This document shows positions 27,581-36,675 of a DNA stretch of 64,000 nucleotides, in pieces; the first letter of the stretch is position 1, and every line of letters starts with the position of its first letter. Below the pieces are notes generated by a model. The model searched no databases, was not told the origin of the DNA, and saw only the letters and a program-made list of their open reading frames with translations. The DNA lies in assembly GCA_002344965.1 (NCBI GenBank), contig DDUU01000042.1, positions 1-64,000 on the forward strand, read 5' to 3'. This stretch comes from Candidatus Tepidiaquacellales bacterium UBA2330 (GTDB lineage Bacteria > Bacteroidota > Ignavibacteria > Tepidaquicellales > Tepidaquicellaceae). The translations under genes were made by a program, and so were the position numbers.

Positions 27581-28981
27581 TTATTTTACCAGCATTAATT
27601 TCCTGGAAATGCTTACTGATCCGCTTTCAAGTTTGTAAATATAAATTCCGCTCGAAAGATCTGATGCATTTAGTCTGTATGAATAATATCCTGCAGACCT
27701 GAATTCGTTTATAAGAGTCCTTACTAATTTTCCGGACATGTCATATAAATTCAGCTTTACATTTTCATTTACCGGAACTGAATAATCAATCTTTGTTTCA
27801 GGATTAAAAGGATTCGGATAATTTTGAGACAGTTCGAATGCGTTCGGAACGCCGATCACAACTTCGTTTGACAGATTGTAATATTCAAAGTTACCGTTGA
27901 AGTCAATTTGCTTTAGTCTGTAATTGTAAACTCCCGCATTAAGTCCTTTGTCTGTGTATGAATAAGACTGACTTTCATTCGAATTTCCGGCGCCGTTTAC
28001 AAATCCGATTTTTTCCCAGACTTCGGAAGATGAAGATCTTTCAATCTCAAATCCTGAATTATTTATTTCCGATGAAGTTGACCAGTTTAACGTAACGTCA
28101 TTTCCGGAAATTACTGAAACGAATGATGCTAACTCAACAGGTAAGACAATATCAGGATTTAACTGTGACCTTATCTCACCTCCGGGGAATTGACTTGAGT
28201 GAATATTTACATACCATTGACCGTTTAGAAGCTGTGTTTCCTGCGCAGCGGTTAATACAAATATATTACCGTAACTTCCGGATGTTACCGCTACAGGAAA
28301 ACCTGTAAAGCCGATTTGTACAGGTGCATTGACTCCTACTCCGGCGGGTCCGTGAAAATGAGCTGCTGTAGTTCCGGCTACGAAATTCTGCCATGATACA
28401 GTAAATACAATTGTATTTGAATTGTCATCATACGTACCTACAAGAGTTCCTGTCGCAGGGGAAGCATTCGGCGGGACTTCCTCAAGTCCTGACAGAGTTT
28501 CATTGATTCCGAAAATGTTTCCGGTCGGTACAACCGGATTTAACTGCGATCTGATTTCACCGCCGGGGAAAGCTGATGAATGAATGTTTACATACCATAA
28601 TCCACTCAGGAGCTGTGTTTCCTGTGCTGCCGTCAGAACAAAAGTATTTGAGTAACTTCCGGAAGTTACAGCTAAAGGCAAACCTACAAAACCAATCTGT
28701 ACGCCTGCATTTACTCCTATCGGAGCAGGACCGTGAAAATGACCTGCTGTCGTACCTGCCATGAAATTTTGCCAGGAGACTGTGAAGATTAACGTATTTG
28801 TAACATCATCATAATTTGCGATGAGTACTCCTGATGCCGGAGATACGTTTGGCGGGACTTCTTCAAGTCCTGAAAGTGTTTCGCTAATACTGTATGTACC
28901 TGCATTTGATTCTGAATGTAATGTAACTACAAAAAGTAAAGCCAGTGCTAAAACTGCTGATGTAAATTTAAAATTTTTCAT
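27581..28981 (-). CDS. Type IX-secreted protein with two CHRD domains
   Basis: This 466-residue protein has a signal peptide (about 1-27), two CHRD domains (32-148 and 159-275, about 80% identical by eye), a fibronectin-III-like domain (about 285-375) and a C-terminal sorting domain from SQNYPNPFNPETKI (386-399) to the end. Each CHRD copy has ETLSGLEEVPPN, HFHGPA and the WYVNIHSS.FPGGEIRSQL segment. CHRD domains occur in chordin and in many bacterial exported proteins of unknown role. The sorting domain predicts export by the type IX system and possibly surface attachment. It is a single gene with its own terminator. Confidence 0.9.
   Translation of the reverse strand: MKNFKFTSAVLALALLFVVTLHSESNAGTYSISETLSGLEEVPPNVSPASGVLIANYDDVTNTLIFTVSWQNFMAGTTAGHFHGPAPIGVNAGVQIGFVGLPLAVTSGSYSNTFVLTAAQETQLLSGLWYVNIHSSAFPGGEIRSQLNPVVPTGNIFGINETLSGLEEVPPNASPATGTLVGTYDDNSNTIVFTVSWQNFVAGTTAAHFHGPAGVGVNAPVQIGFTGFPVAVTSGSYGNIFVLTAAQETQLLNGQWYVNIHSSQFPGGEIRSQLNPDIVLPVELASFVSVISGNDVTLNWSTSSEINNSGFEIERSSSSEVWEKIGFVNGAGNSNESQSYSYTDKGLNAGVYNYRLKQIDFNGNFEYYNLSNEVVIGVPNAFELSQNYPNPFNPETKIDYSVPVNENVKLNLYDMSGKLVRTLINEFRSAGYYSYRLNASDLSSGIYIYKLESGSVSISRKLMLVK
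28157..28507 (-). repeat. CHRD repeat, second copy
   Basis: This part encodes residues 159-275 of the CHRD protein. It repeats 28538-28888 with a period of 127 codons (381 bases). The copies differ mainly at conservative positions such as Ser/Thr and Ile/Val, so the duplication is old enough to have drifted but is still clear. Confidence 0.85.
28538..28888 (-). repeat. CHRD repeat, first copy
   Basis: This part encodes residues 32-148 of the CHRD protein and is the N-terminal copy of the in-gene tandem duplication. The paired copy is at 28157-28507. The HFHGPA and GGEIRSQLNP motifs are unchanged between the copies. Confidence 0.85.
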
Positions 28982-29126
28982 TTCTACAGAAATTTAATTT
29001 TAAAAAATAGTTAATTAAAATTATCAGAGAGACCTCCTTTCTGTTTTTTTATAATATCATTTATATAAATCTGAATAATTAAAAACTTCATTTAATTTTG
29101 AATTAGAATAAAATAATAAATTAATT

Positions 29127-30506
29127 TTACCTTAACAAAATCATTTTTTTAGTTTCCGTAAACTTCAAATTTTCCGTATTTTCAGTCTGCACTTCAATCC
29201 TGTAAAAATAAACTCCGCTCGGAAGTCCGGCCGCATCCCACTGCGTTTCATATGAGCCGGGATTTAATTTACCCTGAACAGGCGTATCCAGTGTCTTTCC
29301 GCTGATATCCGTAATCAGAAGTCTCACAATTCCGCCTGCCGGCAAATCAAATTTTATCTTAGTGGTAGGATTAAACGGATTCGGATAATTCTGATGAAGC
29401 TTGAAAGATTCAGGTATCTCATTACTTATGTTTGTTATATTTATTATATGATTAAGTTTATACAGTACTAACTGCCCCTGAATTGTATAATGAGGTTCAG
29501 TATGTCCGTTATTGTTATAATTACAGTCAGGGCAGGTCTGACCTGATACGCACAAAGGATTGTTAGGTCTGCAGAAATTTTCATACGGATACAAATCATA
29601 ATCTATAACAACATTCTGACCCGGTGTTACATTTGCCGTTACATCATTATCCCATGGAATAACGCCTGCTCCCGGACACCATCCGGCTCTCGCAAACTGC
29701 CATGTACCGCCCTGCGGACTGCAGGGATTGATGGAACAGTCTGATCTCCAGAGCAGATGATCAAATGATTGTGATCCGACGCGAAGAGTATGTATTTTCA
29801 GTGAAAACTCGGCAGCGTTATCCGTGCTTCCCTGTCCGTGACCTGTAGTTATTATTTTTACTTTCGCTTTAGAAATATCCTGATCGACCTGAACATTACG
29901 CGGGACAAGAATATCTTCCGGATTTAATGACGGATCGCCGTAAACTACCCTGTTATCCTGCCACAGATTAATAACTTTGTAAGGTTTCATTTCCGGAACT
30001 CCTTCAATGAATGCGAACTTTACGGTAACAAGCCAGCCCCGCGCTCCGCCTATCCAGCTTTCGATGTAACTTCCCAGTCTTACTGAGTCATGAAGCAGAG
30101 ACATATAATCCGTTACGTCAATTTCAAAAACACACTGTCCCGGATATCCGCCGCCTACAATATTATAAGGAGTCACTACTCTTGCTATTTCATAATTTGT
30201 TGTCGAATCAGTATAAAGCTTTATCCAGCCGATCCTGTCCCACGGATCGCAGCCTGCAGCCGGACAGCCGATAGTATAATACATTAAAATTTTTTCATAA
30301 CTGTTACTGGTGTCCGGTAATAAAAAATTACCGTAATGCGTATCCGCCCAGTTCTGAAAGTTCTGATTAAATGTAGTCACCCAGGTTGTGTCACCTGCTT
30401 TTGCAGAACCGGCGCTTACTGAGATCAGCATAATAAACGCTGCAACTGAAAATTTTAATTTATTTGAAAATGAAATTAAATACCGGAGGGAAAAATTGTT
30501 ATTCAT
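29127..30506 (-). CDS. PNGase F-like amidase with type IX sorting domain
   Basis: This protein resembles peptide-N-glycosidase F of Elizabethkingia, which removes N-glycans from glycoproteins. In the numbering of the longest frame (start at 30593), the PNGase F catalytic acids align as Asp119 in CDPWDR, Glu178 in YIESW and Glu262 in AAEFSLKIHT. The flanking segments YEIARVVTPY, EIDVTDY and RAGWCPGAG also match. A sorting domain starts at HQNYPNPFNP (400-409). The ATG at 30506 (residue 30 of the long frame) was chosen because it gives a normal signal peptide ending near SAKAG. It is flanked by two other exported-protein genes. The enzymatic assignment is inferred from memory of the family. Confidence 0.82.
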   Translation of the reverse strand: MNNNFSLRYLISFSNKLKFSVAAFIMLISVSAGSAKAGDTTWVTTFNQNFQNWADTHYGNFLLPDTSNSYEKILMYYTIGCPAAGCDPWDRIGWIKLYTDSTTNYEIARVVTPYNIVGGGYPGQCVFEIDVTDYMSLLHDSVRLGSYIESWIGGARGWLVTVKFAFIEGVPEMKPYKVINLWQDNRVVYGDPSLNPEDILVPRNVQVDQDISKAKVKIITTGHGQGSTDNAAEFSLKIHTLRVGSQSFDHLLWRSDCSINPCSPQGGTWQFARAGWCPGAGVIPWDNDVTANVTPGQNVVIDYDLYPYENFCRPNNPLCVSGQTCPDCNYNNNGHTEPHYTIQGQLVLYKLNHIINITNISNEIPESFKLHQNYPNPFNPTTKIKFDLPAGGIVRLLITDISGKTLDTPVQGKLNPGSYETQWDAAGLPSGVYFYRIEVQTENTENLKFTETKKMILLR

Positions 30507-30575
30507 AAGCGGAAAAAAATTTAAAAATGTTTTTTGTAAATTAATCAAAATAATTTTAAGAAGGTATATGCGAAT

Positions 30576-30607
30576 AAAAAAAAAGACCGGCAAATTACAA
30601 CCGGTCT
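30576..30607 (-). terminator. Intrinsic terminator after the dockerin-like protein gene
   Basis: The arms AGACCGG (30584-30590) and CCGGTCT (30601-30607) form a 7-base GC-rich stem with a 10-base loop. On the minus strand it is followed by a run of nine T. It lies 74 bases downstream of the stop codon at 30681 and separates that gene from the PNGase F-like gene. Confidence 0.9.
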
Positions 30608-30680
30608 CTTTGGGGATTACGATGAAACAAATGTTATTTTAAAATATTCATCTCCTATGAAATAAATACAGAGTCTTTTT

Positions 30681-33600
30681 TTAATTTGATTTTATAATTA
30701 ACTGCTTTCTGATCTCAGACGGTTTAATTACCGGTGACTGATTTTTTGTTCTGTTATAAATATCATGATCAATTTTAATTTCGGAATTAACAGAAGAATT
30801 TTCCGAAATAATATCCTGTGGATCTTCAGGATTTATCAGTGCGCCTCCGGGCGTTACTTTTGATACAAAGTTAAACGCATTATTATCAGCTATCGCCTGA
30901 TCACTGATATCAGCTATGCCGTCGCCGTTTAGATCTGTTCTGATGTAACCGGATTCAAAATTAAATGCGTCATTATCTATGAGCGAGTTGTCCGCAATAT
31001 CTATTACTCCGTCCTGATTCACGTCACCGCTGTATATCGTCCACTTTGATCCTTTTAAAATCATATTATCACCAAACGCTTTGTTAGCATTCGTTGTGAA
31101 ATTATAGTTAAGATAATTTGATGAAAACTGCTGCGGCGTTTTGCTCCATGTCTCAAGTCCGTTTCTGTGTTTTAAATGCAGATAATAATTTACGCCGTTT
31201 GAAGCGTTGTTAAATATGAAAGAATCGAATCCCGCCGAACTTAAGAATCCTTTTGCTGAATCAATTTTTGCATACGGACTTACCGAGCTCCTTAGATATA
31301 CTCTTACCGTATCTCCGATCATTGTATTCTGATTATTATCATAAAGCCCTTCAAACAATGCTGTAAGATCAAGCACTTTTGCATTTGTATTTACGCTCTG
31401 AATCCAGTCTATGATCTTTGTATAAACTAATACCGGTCCGAGCGATAACGGAGATCCGCCGGTAGCTCTCAGACTTGAAAACTGATTTGTCATAAAGAAA
31501 GTATTGTAATTCGCTCCGGCAAAACTTACAGCGATGCATGAATCAGATCCGTTACCCGTTACTGACTGCGGCTTGAATGCTGCGCTGCTGCCGTTCACTG
31601 GTCTGATTAACTCCGGTGTGTAAGGATCTGATACGGAATCCTGCGTGATACCGCTGAAAAATCCTATTCCCCTGAATCTGCTTTCGCTCGACGGAATACT
31701 TCCGATCCAGTCATCGCTGATTGTTCTTGCTTTAAGATATTGTCTGTAAAAAATTGTATCTGCAGGCGCCATAAAACCTGTCTCCGGATCATTAGGTAAA
31801 GCCGTATTGTCGCTGAAAACTATCATTGACTTTTTATTACCGGCTGTTGAATTGTCAATAAAACTTTTTAATGAATCTCTTACCCAGGCTGAATAACTTC
31901 CTTCCTCCTTAAAGTTCACTATCAATACTTTCCACGGTCTGTATGATCCCGTGTAATTCATTCCAACAGTATCAAAATTGTTAGCATATCTTCCGTCGCT
32001 CAATACCGCTCTTACAAGACTGTCTCGATCTTTTTGCTGCTGCCAGATAATTCCCATTTCTTTTGCAATTCTCGGAGTGATAGTTGAAGTCATTGCATTA
32101 TTGGAATTATTTCCGTCGGAAATAAGTATGGAATCCCTTACAGTATATACTGTGCCTGAGGTAAATGTCCACGGGTCATAGTTTACAAAAGCGTTTGCGC
32201 CGGCGGCTAATCCTGTAACTGTTTTTGTGCTTGTATAACCGCCCGGAGAAATTGTTCTTCTTACGCTGAAAGAAACTGATCCTGTTCCTGCATTAAATAC
32301 TTTTCCTGTCGGAGTGAAAGTTAATGAGTTAAAATACTGATCATATGTCAAACCAAGATCCGATACTCCTGCATCTGTTGCTGCCTGATTTCCCATTACT
32401 GCTTCAATTGCGTAATTCTGCCCATACTCTCTCGGAAATTCATAGGCGCCGACGTTTGTACCGACAGGAGCAAGACCGGAATAATAATTTGCATCAGGTC
32501 TTGCCGGAATTTCATACTGCATCTGCTGAGATCCGAATGCAAAACCATCTCCTGCAAATTCTGTCTGAGCTATACCGACGTAGTAATGATCGTTTGTTAC
32601 AATAATAGGTTTGGGATCTGTGATCTGAAAAGATTTATATGTATTCTGATCAGAATCTTTGATTTTATAATGCGGTGATTTACCAACTATAGTTCCGCTG
32701 CTGTTTAAAACAATTCCGTAAACTATCTGGTTTGTATTCCAGTCAGGAAGTTTAATATTTACAGTTCTTATCTGACCGGTTCCTGACATATAATACTTAT
32801 TTAGAAATGCATTCTGTCCAACCCAGCCGACGCTGCTGTTACAGCAGTTTGAATCTACGTACCTGATTGTGTTTGAATTTGCCTGAGTTATAAAAGTTTT
32901 TACATTATTACCATTATTATCATCATCAGGTATTGATACAGTTATATCTGAGAATCCGTTTAAGACAGGAGTAAAACCCAGGAAGTCAACCTGAAATGTA
33001 TCCAAAGGTCCGATATACGGTATCTCAATTGAATCCGATAAATTATTTGCACCGCTTATATCAAGATAGACCATGAGGTTGCTGATAGGATCTATAGTAA
33101 GATTTTTAATCAGTACCGGGATTTTATCCGGAACACCATAAGACAATGGAATTTTACCTTTTCCCCAGAGGAATTCAACTGAAGCATCATAACCGCTTAT
33201 GACATTTCCTACTTTAATATTATCTATATAAAAATTATTTCCGCAGTTTTCCCATACCTTAAAATATATGCTTGAAGCGTTTTCAGGGATGTCAATAATT
33301 ACTGTTCCCCATTCATTACTTTGCGGCTGAAAGTACTGATCAGTACCGTTTGCAGTCTGTAATTCCCATCCGTAATAATAAATAAGACTGTAATAATTCT
33401 GATCTGATGCATCATAATAATAAATTTCCAGATCATCATAATAAGTATTGCCGTCATCATAAGGTGCATATGCATAATCAAATACAAGTTTATCACCAAA
33501 CTGAGTCAATGAATTAAAATCTTTTGAATAGATTTCATTGTCCGAGTAATTGCACTGCCAGCAAGAGTAAAGCGTGCTGTAATTTCCGATGCCGTAACCG

Positions 33601-33908
33601 CTTACATATGCCTGCTCCCACTCAGTTGCTCCGAATGTAACTGACCAGTCTGCTGGTGGGAAATTTCCTGATTCAAAATCTTCCTCAAGAAGCCAGTTAC
33701 CTTGCAAATTCTTTTTAAAAGATTTTTGATTTTTGGAAATAATTTCATTTACAACTTTTTTGTCAATGATCTTACTTCCTTTTTTGTGAATTGAAGATGT
33801 TTTTACTTTTTTGGGGTTGTCGTTAGACTTTAATTGCGATACTGCATTTCCTGCCGAGAGTATTACTGAAAAAACGCAGATAAAGACAAGTGAAATTAAT
33901 GATTTCAT
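30681..33908 (-). CDS. Large exported protein with anchor-J and dockerin-like domains
   Basis: This 1075-residue protein has a signal peptide (about 1-24) and a jelly-roll 'choice-of-anchor J' or MAM-like domain (about 70-235, from LEEDFESGNFPPADW to FYIDNIKVG). A long beta-rich middle follows, with fibronectin- and CARDB-like stretches. Near the C-terminus (961-1017) are two dockerin-like calcium loops, DVNQDGVIDIAD and DLNGDGIADISD. I see no NYPNPFNP sorting domain; the end is a polar tail. The function is unknown; adhesion or a peptidase accessory role is possible. A ribosome binding site-like AAAGGTAG precedes the ATG. It is transcribed alone, divergent from the 481-residue gene. Confidence 0.8.
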   Translation of the reverse strand: MKSLISLVFICVFSVILSAGNAVSQLKSNDNPKKVKTSSIHKKGSKIIDKKVVNEIISKNQKSFKKNLQGNWLLEEDFESGNFPPADWSVTFGATEWEQAYVSGYGIGNYSTLYSCWQCNYSDNEIYSKDFNSLTQFGDKLVFDYAYAPYDDGNTYYDDLEIYYYDASDQNYYSLIYYYGWELQTANGTDQYFQPQSNEWGTVIIDIPENASSIYFKVWENCGNNFYIDNIKVGNVISGYDASVEFLWGKGKIPLSYGVPDKIPVLIKNLTIDPISNLMVYLDISGANNLSDSIEIPYIGPLDTFQVDFLGFTPVLNGFSDITVSIPDDDNNGNNVKTFITQANSNTIRYVDSNCCNSSVGWVGQNAFLNKYYMSGTGQIRTVNIKLPDWNTNQIVYGIVLNSSGTIVGKSPHYKIKDSDQNTYKSFQITDPKPIIVTNDHYYVGIAQTEFAGDGFAFGSQQMQYEIPARPDANYYSGLAPVGTNVGAYEFPREYGQNYAIEAVMGNQAATDAGVSDLGLTYDQYFNSLTFTPTGKVFNAGTGSVSFSVRRTISPGGYTSTKTVTGLAAGANAFVNYDPWTFTSGTVYTVRDSILISDGNNSNNAMTSTITPRIAKEMGIIWQQQKDRDSLVRAVLSDGRYANNFDTVGMNYTGSYRPWKVLIVNFKEEGSYSAWVRDSLKSFIDNSTAGNKKSMIVFSDNTALPNDPETGFMAPADTIFYRQYLKARTISDDWIGSIPSSESRFRGIGFFSGITQDSVSDPYTPELIRPVNGSSAAFKPQSVTGNGSDSCIAVSFAGANYNTFFMTNQFSSLRATGGSPLSLGPVLVYTKIIDWIQSVNTNAKVLDLTALFEGLYDNNQNTMIGDTVRVYLRSSVSPYAKIDSAKGFLSSAGFDSFIFNNASNGVNYYLHLKHRNGLETWSKTPQQFSSNYLNYNFTTNANKAFGDNMILKGSKWTIYSGDVNQDGVIDIADNSLIDNDAFNFESGYIRTDLNGDGIADISDQAIADNNAFNFVSKVTPGGALINPEDPQDIISENSSVNSEIKIDHDIYNRTKNQSPVIKPSEIRKQLIIKSN

Positions 33909-34222
33909 TTTCTACCTTTCGTTATATTATATTAATATTTTTTAAATTCATTGGTATTAAAATAAACTTTCCGGAATTTAATTATTATCGAGAAACGTAT
34001 GGCGTACGATGAAAGGATAAGTAAAACTCCGGAAAGTATTTAAAATCGAAATTGTCATCATACGCCAAGTGGTACAAAATTATATCATTCAAACTTTCTT
34101 TGCAAAGAAAATTATTTTGCATTTTAGAAAAACCGGAGTATATTTTTTTATATAATTTTCATAATTTATTAATATTTTACGCAAAATACACATTTTAGGG
34201 AATCCGATTTTTAGAATATTAT
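33909..34222. other. Divergent intergenic region with crossing inverted repeats
   Basis: This 314-base stretch lies between two divergent genes and must hold both promoters. It contains inverted repeat A (ACTTTCCGGA 33966-33975 with TCCGGAAAGT 34028-34037) and inverted repeat B (GGCGTACGATGA 34001-34012 with TCATCATACGCC 34055-34066, one mismatch). It also contains a 16-base palindrome, TTTCTTTGCAAAGAAA (34095-34110). The segment ACTCCGG (34026-34032) can pair instead with CCGGAGT (34134-34140). Repeats A and B cross, as in a pseudoknot. A 45-codon open frame (34122 to 33985, minus) overlaps the repeats but has no ribosome binding site. Confidence 0.7.
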
Positions 34223-35668
34223 ATGTATAAGTCAAAATTAATTCAGCTTTTAAAATCTTTCTCTCAGTCTGAATTTAAACAACTCCGGGAATTTACCGCC
34301 TCTCCATATTTTAATAAAAATAAAAATGTCATATCGCTGCTTGAGGTATTAAGAAAATACTATCCTGATTTTGACAATAAAAAATTAGAATCTGAAGAAG
34401 TGTTTAAGGAATTGTTCCCAAATGAAAAATATGATTACTTTAAAATAAAAAATATTTCATCTGATCTGTTAGCTATCAGTAAGGAATTTCTAAAGATCAG
34501 TTATTTTCAAAAAAATGATCATCTTAATAATAAGTTTTTGCTGGAACAGTTCAGAGACAGAAATCTTGATAAAATGCATGAACAGCTTTTCAGATCATAT
34601 AATGACACCTTAAACAGCGATCCCGTAAGAGATGAAATATATTTTCTTAAAATGTCTGATATGTCAAAAGAGCTGAAATCATTTTACTCTCCAAAGAACC
34701 CTAATTCTGATTTTGAACTTTTTCAGGATCAGCTGGATAATGAACTGAATCACTTTCTCATAAACGCTCTCGAGCTCTATACAACTATGCTTCATGAGAT
34801 CAAGCAGAATAACTGCAGCTTTGATTTAAAAATGTTTGATGAAGTCATGGTATATCTGGAAAAGAATTTAAATACGCTTACTCCCGTAATTCAGATGTAT
34901 TATTATATTGCGCTTCTTTTGATAAATAATGATCAGAATATTTTTTTTAAGCTGAAGGATATTTTCAAAAATCATTCCGGCAGCCTTAATGACTATCACA
35001 AATATATGTATTATCTGCACATGTCCGGTTTCTGCGCTGAGATGTTTAATATATACTGCAGAAAAGATTTTATGAAAGAGCATTTTTACTTGTCAAAAGA
35101 AAGCTTTGATAACGGAACGATACTAATGGGTAAAATAATGTATCTCGATTTTCTGAATTATGTGAAAATTGCTGTGCGTGTAGGTGAGTTTGAATGGGCT
35201 GAAAATTATATCGGACAGTATAAGGATTTTTTAAACGAAGAAAAGGAAAGCACCCTTAACTTTTGTTATGGCTATATTGAATTTATAAAAGGCAACAGGA
35301 GTAAAGCTCTTGAACTTTTATCTAAGACTAACTTTCCGAATTACATTATTAAGCTGCAGGTAAAAATTATTATGCTGCAGATATTTTATGAAGAAGGATT
35401 TTATGATCAGGCGGCTGCAGGAATAGATTCATTCAGACATTTTCTCAGCCGGGAAAAATCCATTAAGGATAATTACAAAGAATCGTTTTCGGATTTTTTA
35501 AAAATTACAGGCGATCTAGTCCGGTTGAGGCAGTCAGTTCATATCAACAATAAAAAGCAGCTTGAATCAGAATTAAACAGGTTAAGACATGCGGCAGACA
35601 GATCTTCTCAAAATCAATTCGGGATAAAACTCTGGCTCGTCGATATGATCAATAATTTTAAGAAATAA
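34223..35668 (+). CDS. Large helical protein of unknown function
   Basis: This 481-residue soluble protein is predicted almost entirely helical and is rich in Lys, Leu, Phe and Tyr. The start SKLIQLLKSFSQSEFKQLREF, then SPYFNKNKNVISLLEVL, resembles a type of hypothetical protein common in Ignavibacteria and Bacteroidota genomes. The repeated helix pairs may be TPR-like (for example EWAENYIGQYKDFL and KALELLSKTNFPNYI). No catalytic motif or signal peptide is visible. It is a single gene with a long structured leader and a terminator 51 bases after its stop. Confidence 0.7.
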   Translation: MYKSKLIQLLKSFSQSEFKQLREFTASPYFNKNKNVISLLEVLRKYYPDFDNKKLESEEVFKELFPNEKYDYFKIKNISSDLLAISKEFLKISYFQKNDHLNNKFLLEQFRDRNLDKMHEQLFRSYNDTLNSDPVRDEIYFLKMSDMSKELKSFYSPKNPNSDFELFQDQLDNELNHFLINALELYTTMLHEIKQNNCSFDLKMFDEVMVYLEKNLNTLTPVIQMYYYIALLLINNDQNIFFKLKDIFKNHSGSLNDYHKYMYYLHMSGFCAEMFNIYCRKDFMKEHFYLSKESFDNGTILMGKIMYLDFLNYVKIAVRVGEFEWAENYIGQYKDFLNEEKESTLNFCYGYIEFIKGNRSKALELLSKTNFPNYIIKLQVKIIMLQIFYEEGFYDQAAAGIDSFRHFLSREKSIKDNYKESFSDFLKITGDLVRLRQSVHINNKKQLESELNRLRHAADRSSQNQFGIKLWLVDMINNFKK

Positions 35669-35711
35669 TCTTATTCTCTTATTCTCTTTTTAATAGTATT
35701 ATGAATAAGGT

Positions 35712-35746
35712 CAAAAAAAAAGCTCTTATAAAAGAGCTTCCTTTTT
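35712..35746. terminator. Bidirectional terminator between the helical-protein gene and atpG
   Basis: The arms AAGCTCTT (35720-35727) and AAGAGCTT (35732-35739) enclose an ATAA loop. On the minus strand a run of about eight T follows, ending the ATP synthase operon. On the plus strand CCTTTTTAT follows, so the same hairpin can also end the gene at 34223-35668. Confidence 0.88.
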
Positions 35747-35766
35747 ATAACCTATTCTAAAATTTA

Positions 35767-36660
35767 CTATGCGTCTTTAAGCGCTTCTGCTCCTCCTACG
35801 ATCTCGAGAATTTCTTTAGTGATCGCCGCCTGTCTGGCCTGATTGTATGACAGCTGCAGTTCAAGCAGCAGCTCAGTCGCATTCTTTGTTGCTGTCTCCA
35901 TTGCAGTCATTCGAGCTGCGTGTTCGGATGTATTTGATTCAAGAAGCACTTTCCACATCTGAACTTTTAACTGCTTCGGAATGAGCTCCTTAATGATCTG
36001 AATTTCAGACGGTTCGTAAATATAATCAGCCGCAGTTTTCTTTTCCTTGTTTTCCGTTTTATCGGATTTTACTGACTTCTTTGGATTATTTTTTTTAAGG
36101 GGAAGAAACTGATCTTTTACAGTCAGCTGCTTTACCATAGTTACAAATTCATTGTAAATAATTTCCACAGAATCAAAAGTTTTCTTCTTGTAATTTTCGA
36201 CAAGGAAATTAACAATTTCATTTGAAACTTCAATTGTCAGATCACTGAAAATACCCGTCTTGCTGTAAACAATATCAATGTCTCTTTTTTTAAGAGCGTC
36301 AAAAGCTTTTTTACCGATGATAACTACTTTTGTATTTTCACCGAGACTTTTAATGTAATTGTATGCGTATCTTATAATATTTGTATTGAAAGAACCTGCA
36401 AGTCCTCTGTCAGAAGATACAACGACAACGCATCTTGTTTTAATCTCTCTCGGCTCGAGTAGTTCATCAGCGCCTTCTCCGGCTGCGCTCACAAGATCCG
36501 TGAGAAGTTCATTGATTTTTTTCGCGTAGGGTCTGGAAGCTATGGTTCTTTCCTGTGATCTTCTAAGTTTTGCCGAAGCCACCATCTTCATTGCTTTGGT
36601 GATCTTCTGCGTGCTTTTGATCCCGCCTATCCGAACTTTTAATTCTTTTAATGTCGCCAA
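35767..36660 (-). CDS. atpG: ATP synthase gamma subunit
   Basis: This 297-residue protein is the central rotor shaft of F1. The N-terminal coiled-coil helix (LKELKVRIGGIKSTQKITKAMKMVASAKLRR) and the C-terminal helix (ENAT-type NATELLLELQLSYNQARQAAITKEI) carry the family's strongest conservation. A Lys/Glu-rich insertion at about 195-220 (NPKKSVKSDKTENKEKK) is loosely conserved and probably exposed. It is the last gene of the operon. No atpD or atpC follows, because the operon ends at the terminator. Confidence 0.96.
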   Translation of the reverse strand: MATLKELKVRIGGIKSTQKITKAMKMVASAKLRRSQERTIASRPYAKKINELLTDLVSAAGEGADELLEPREIKTRCVVVVSSDRGLAGSFNTNIIRYAYNYIKSLGENTKVVIIGKKAFDALKKRDIDIVYSKTGIFSDLTIEVSNEIVNFLVENYKKKTFDSVEIIYNEFVTMVKQLTVKDQFLPLKKNNPKKSVKSDKTENKEKKTAADYIYEPSEIQIIKELIPKQLKVQMWKVLLESNTSEHAARMTAMETATKNATELLLELQLSYNQARQAAITKEILEIVGGAEALKDA

Positions 36661-36675
36661 TTCCTGTCCGCTGTA

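Noticed and set aside
27424..33908. The three exported-protein genes as one secretion-linked operon
   Set aside because: Good terminators follow the CHRD gene and the dockerin-like protein gene, and the gaps are 145 and 87 or more bases. They are neighbours of like kind but probably separate transcription units.
33985..34122. A 45-codon minus-strand frame in the divergent intergenic region
   Set aside because: It has no ribosome binding site, its codons fall on the inverted repeats, and a frame of this size can arise by chance. It is kept as a note only.
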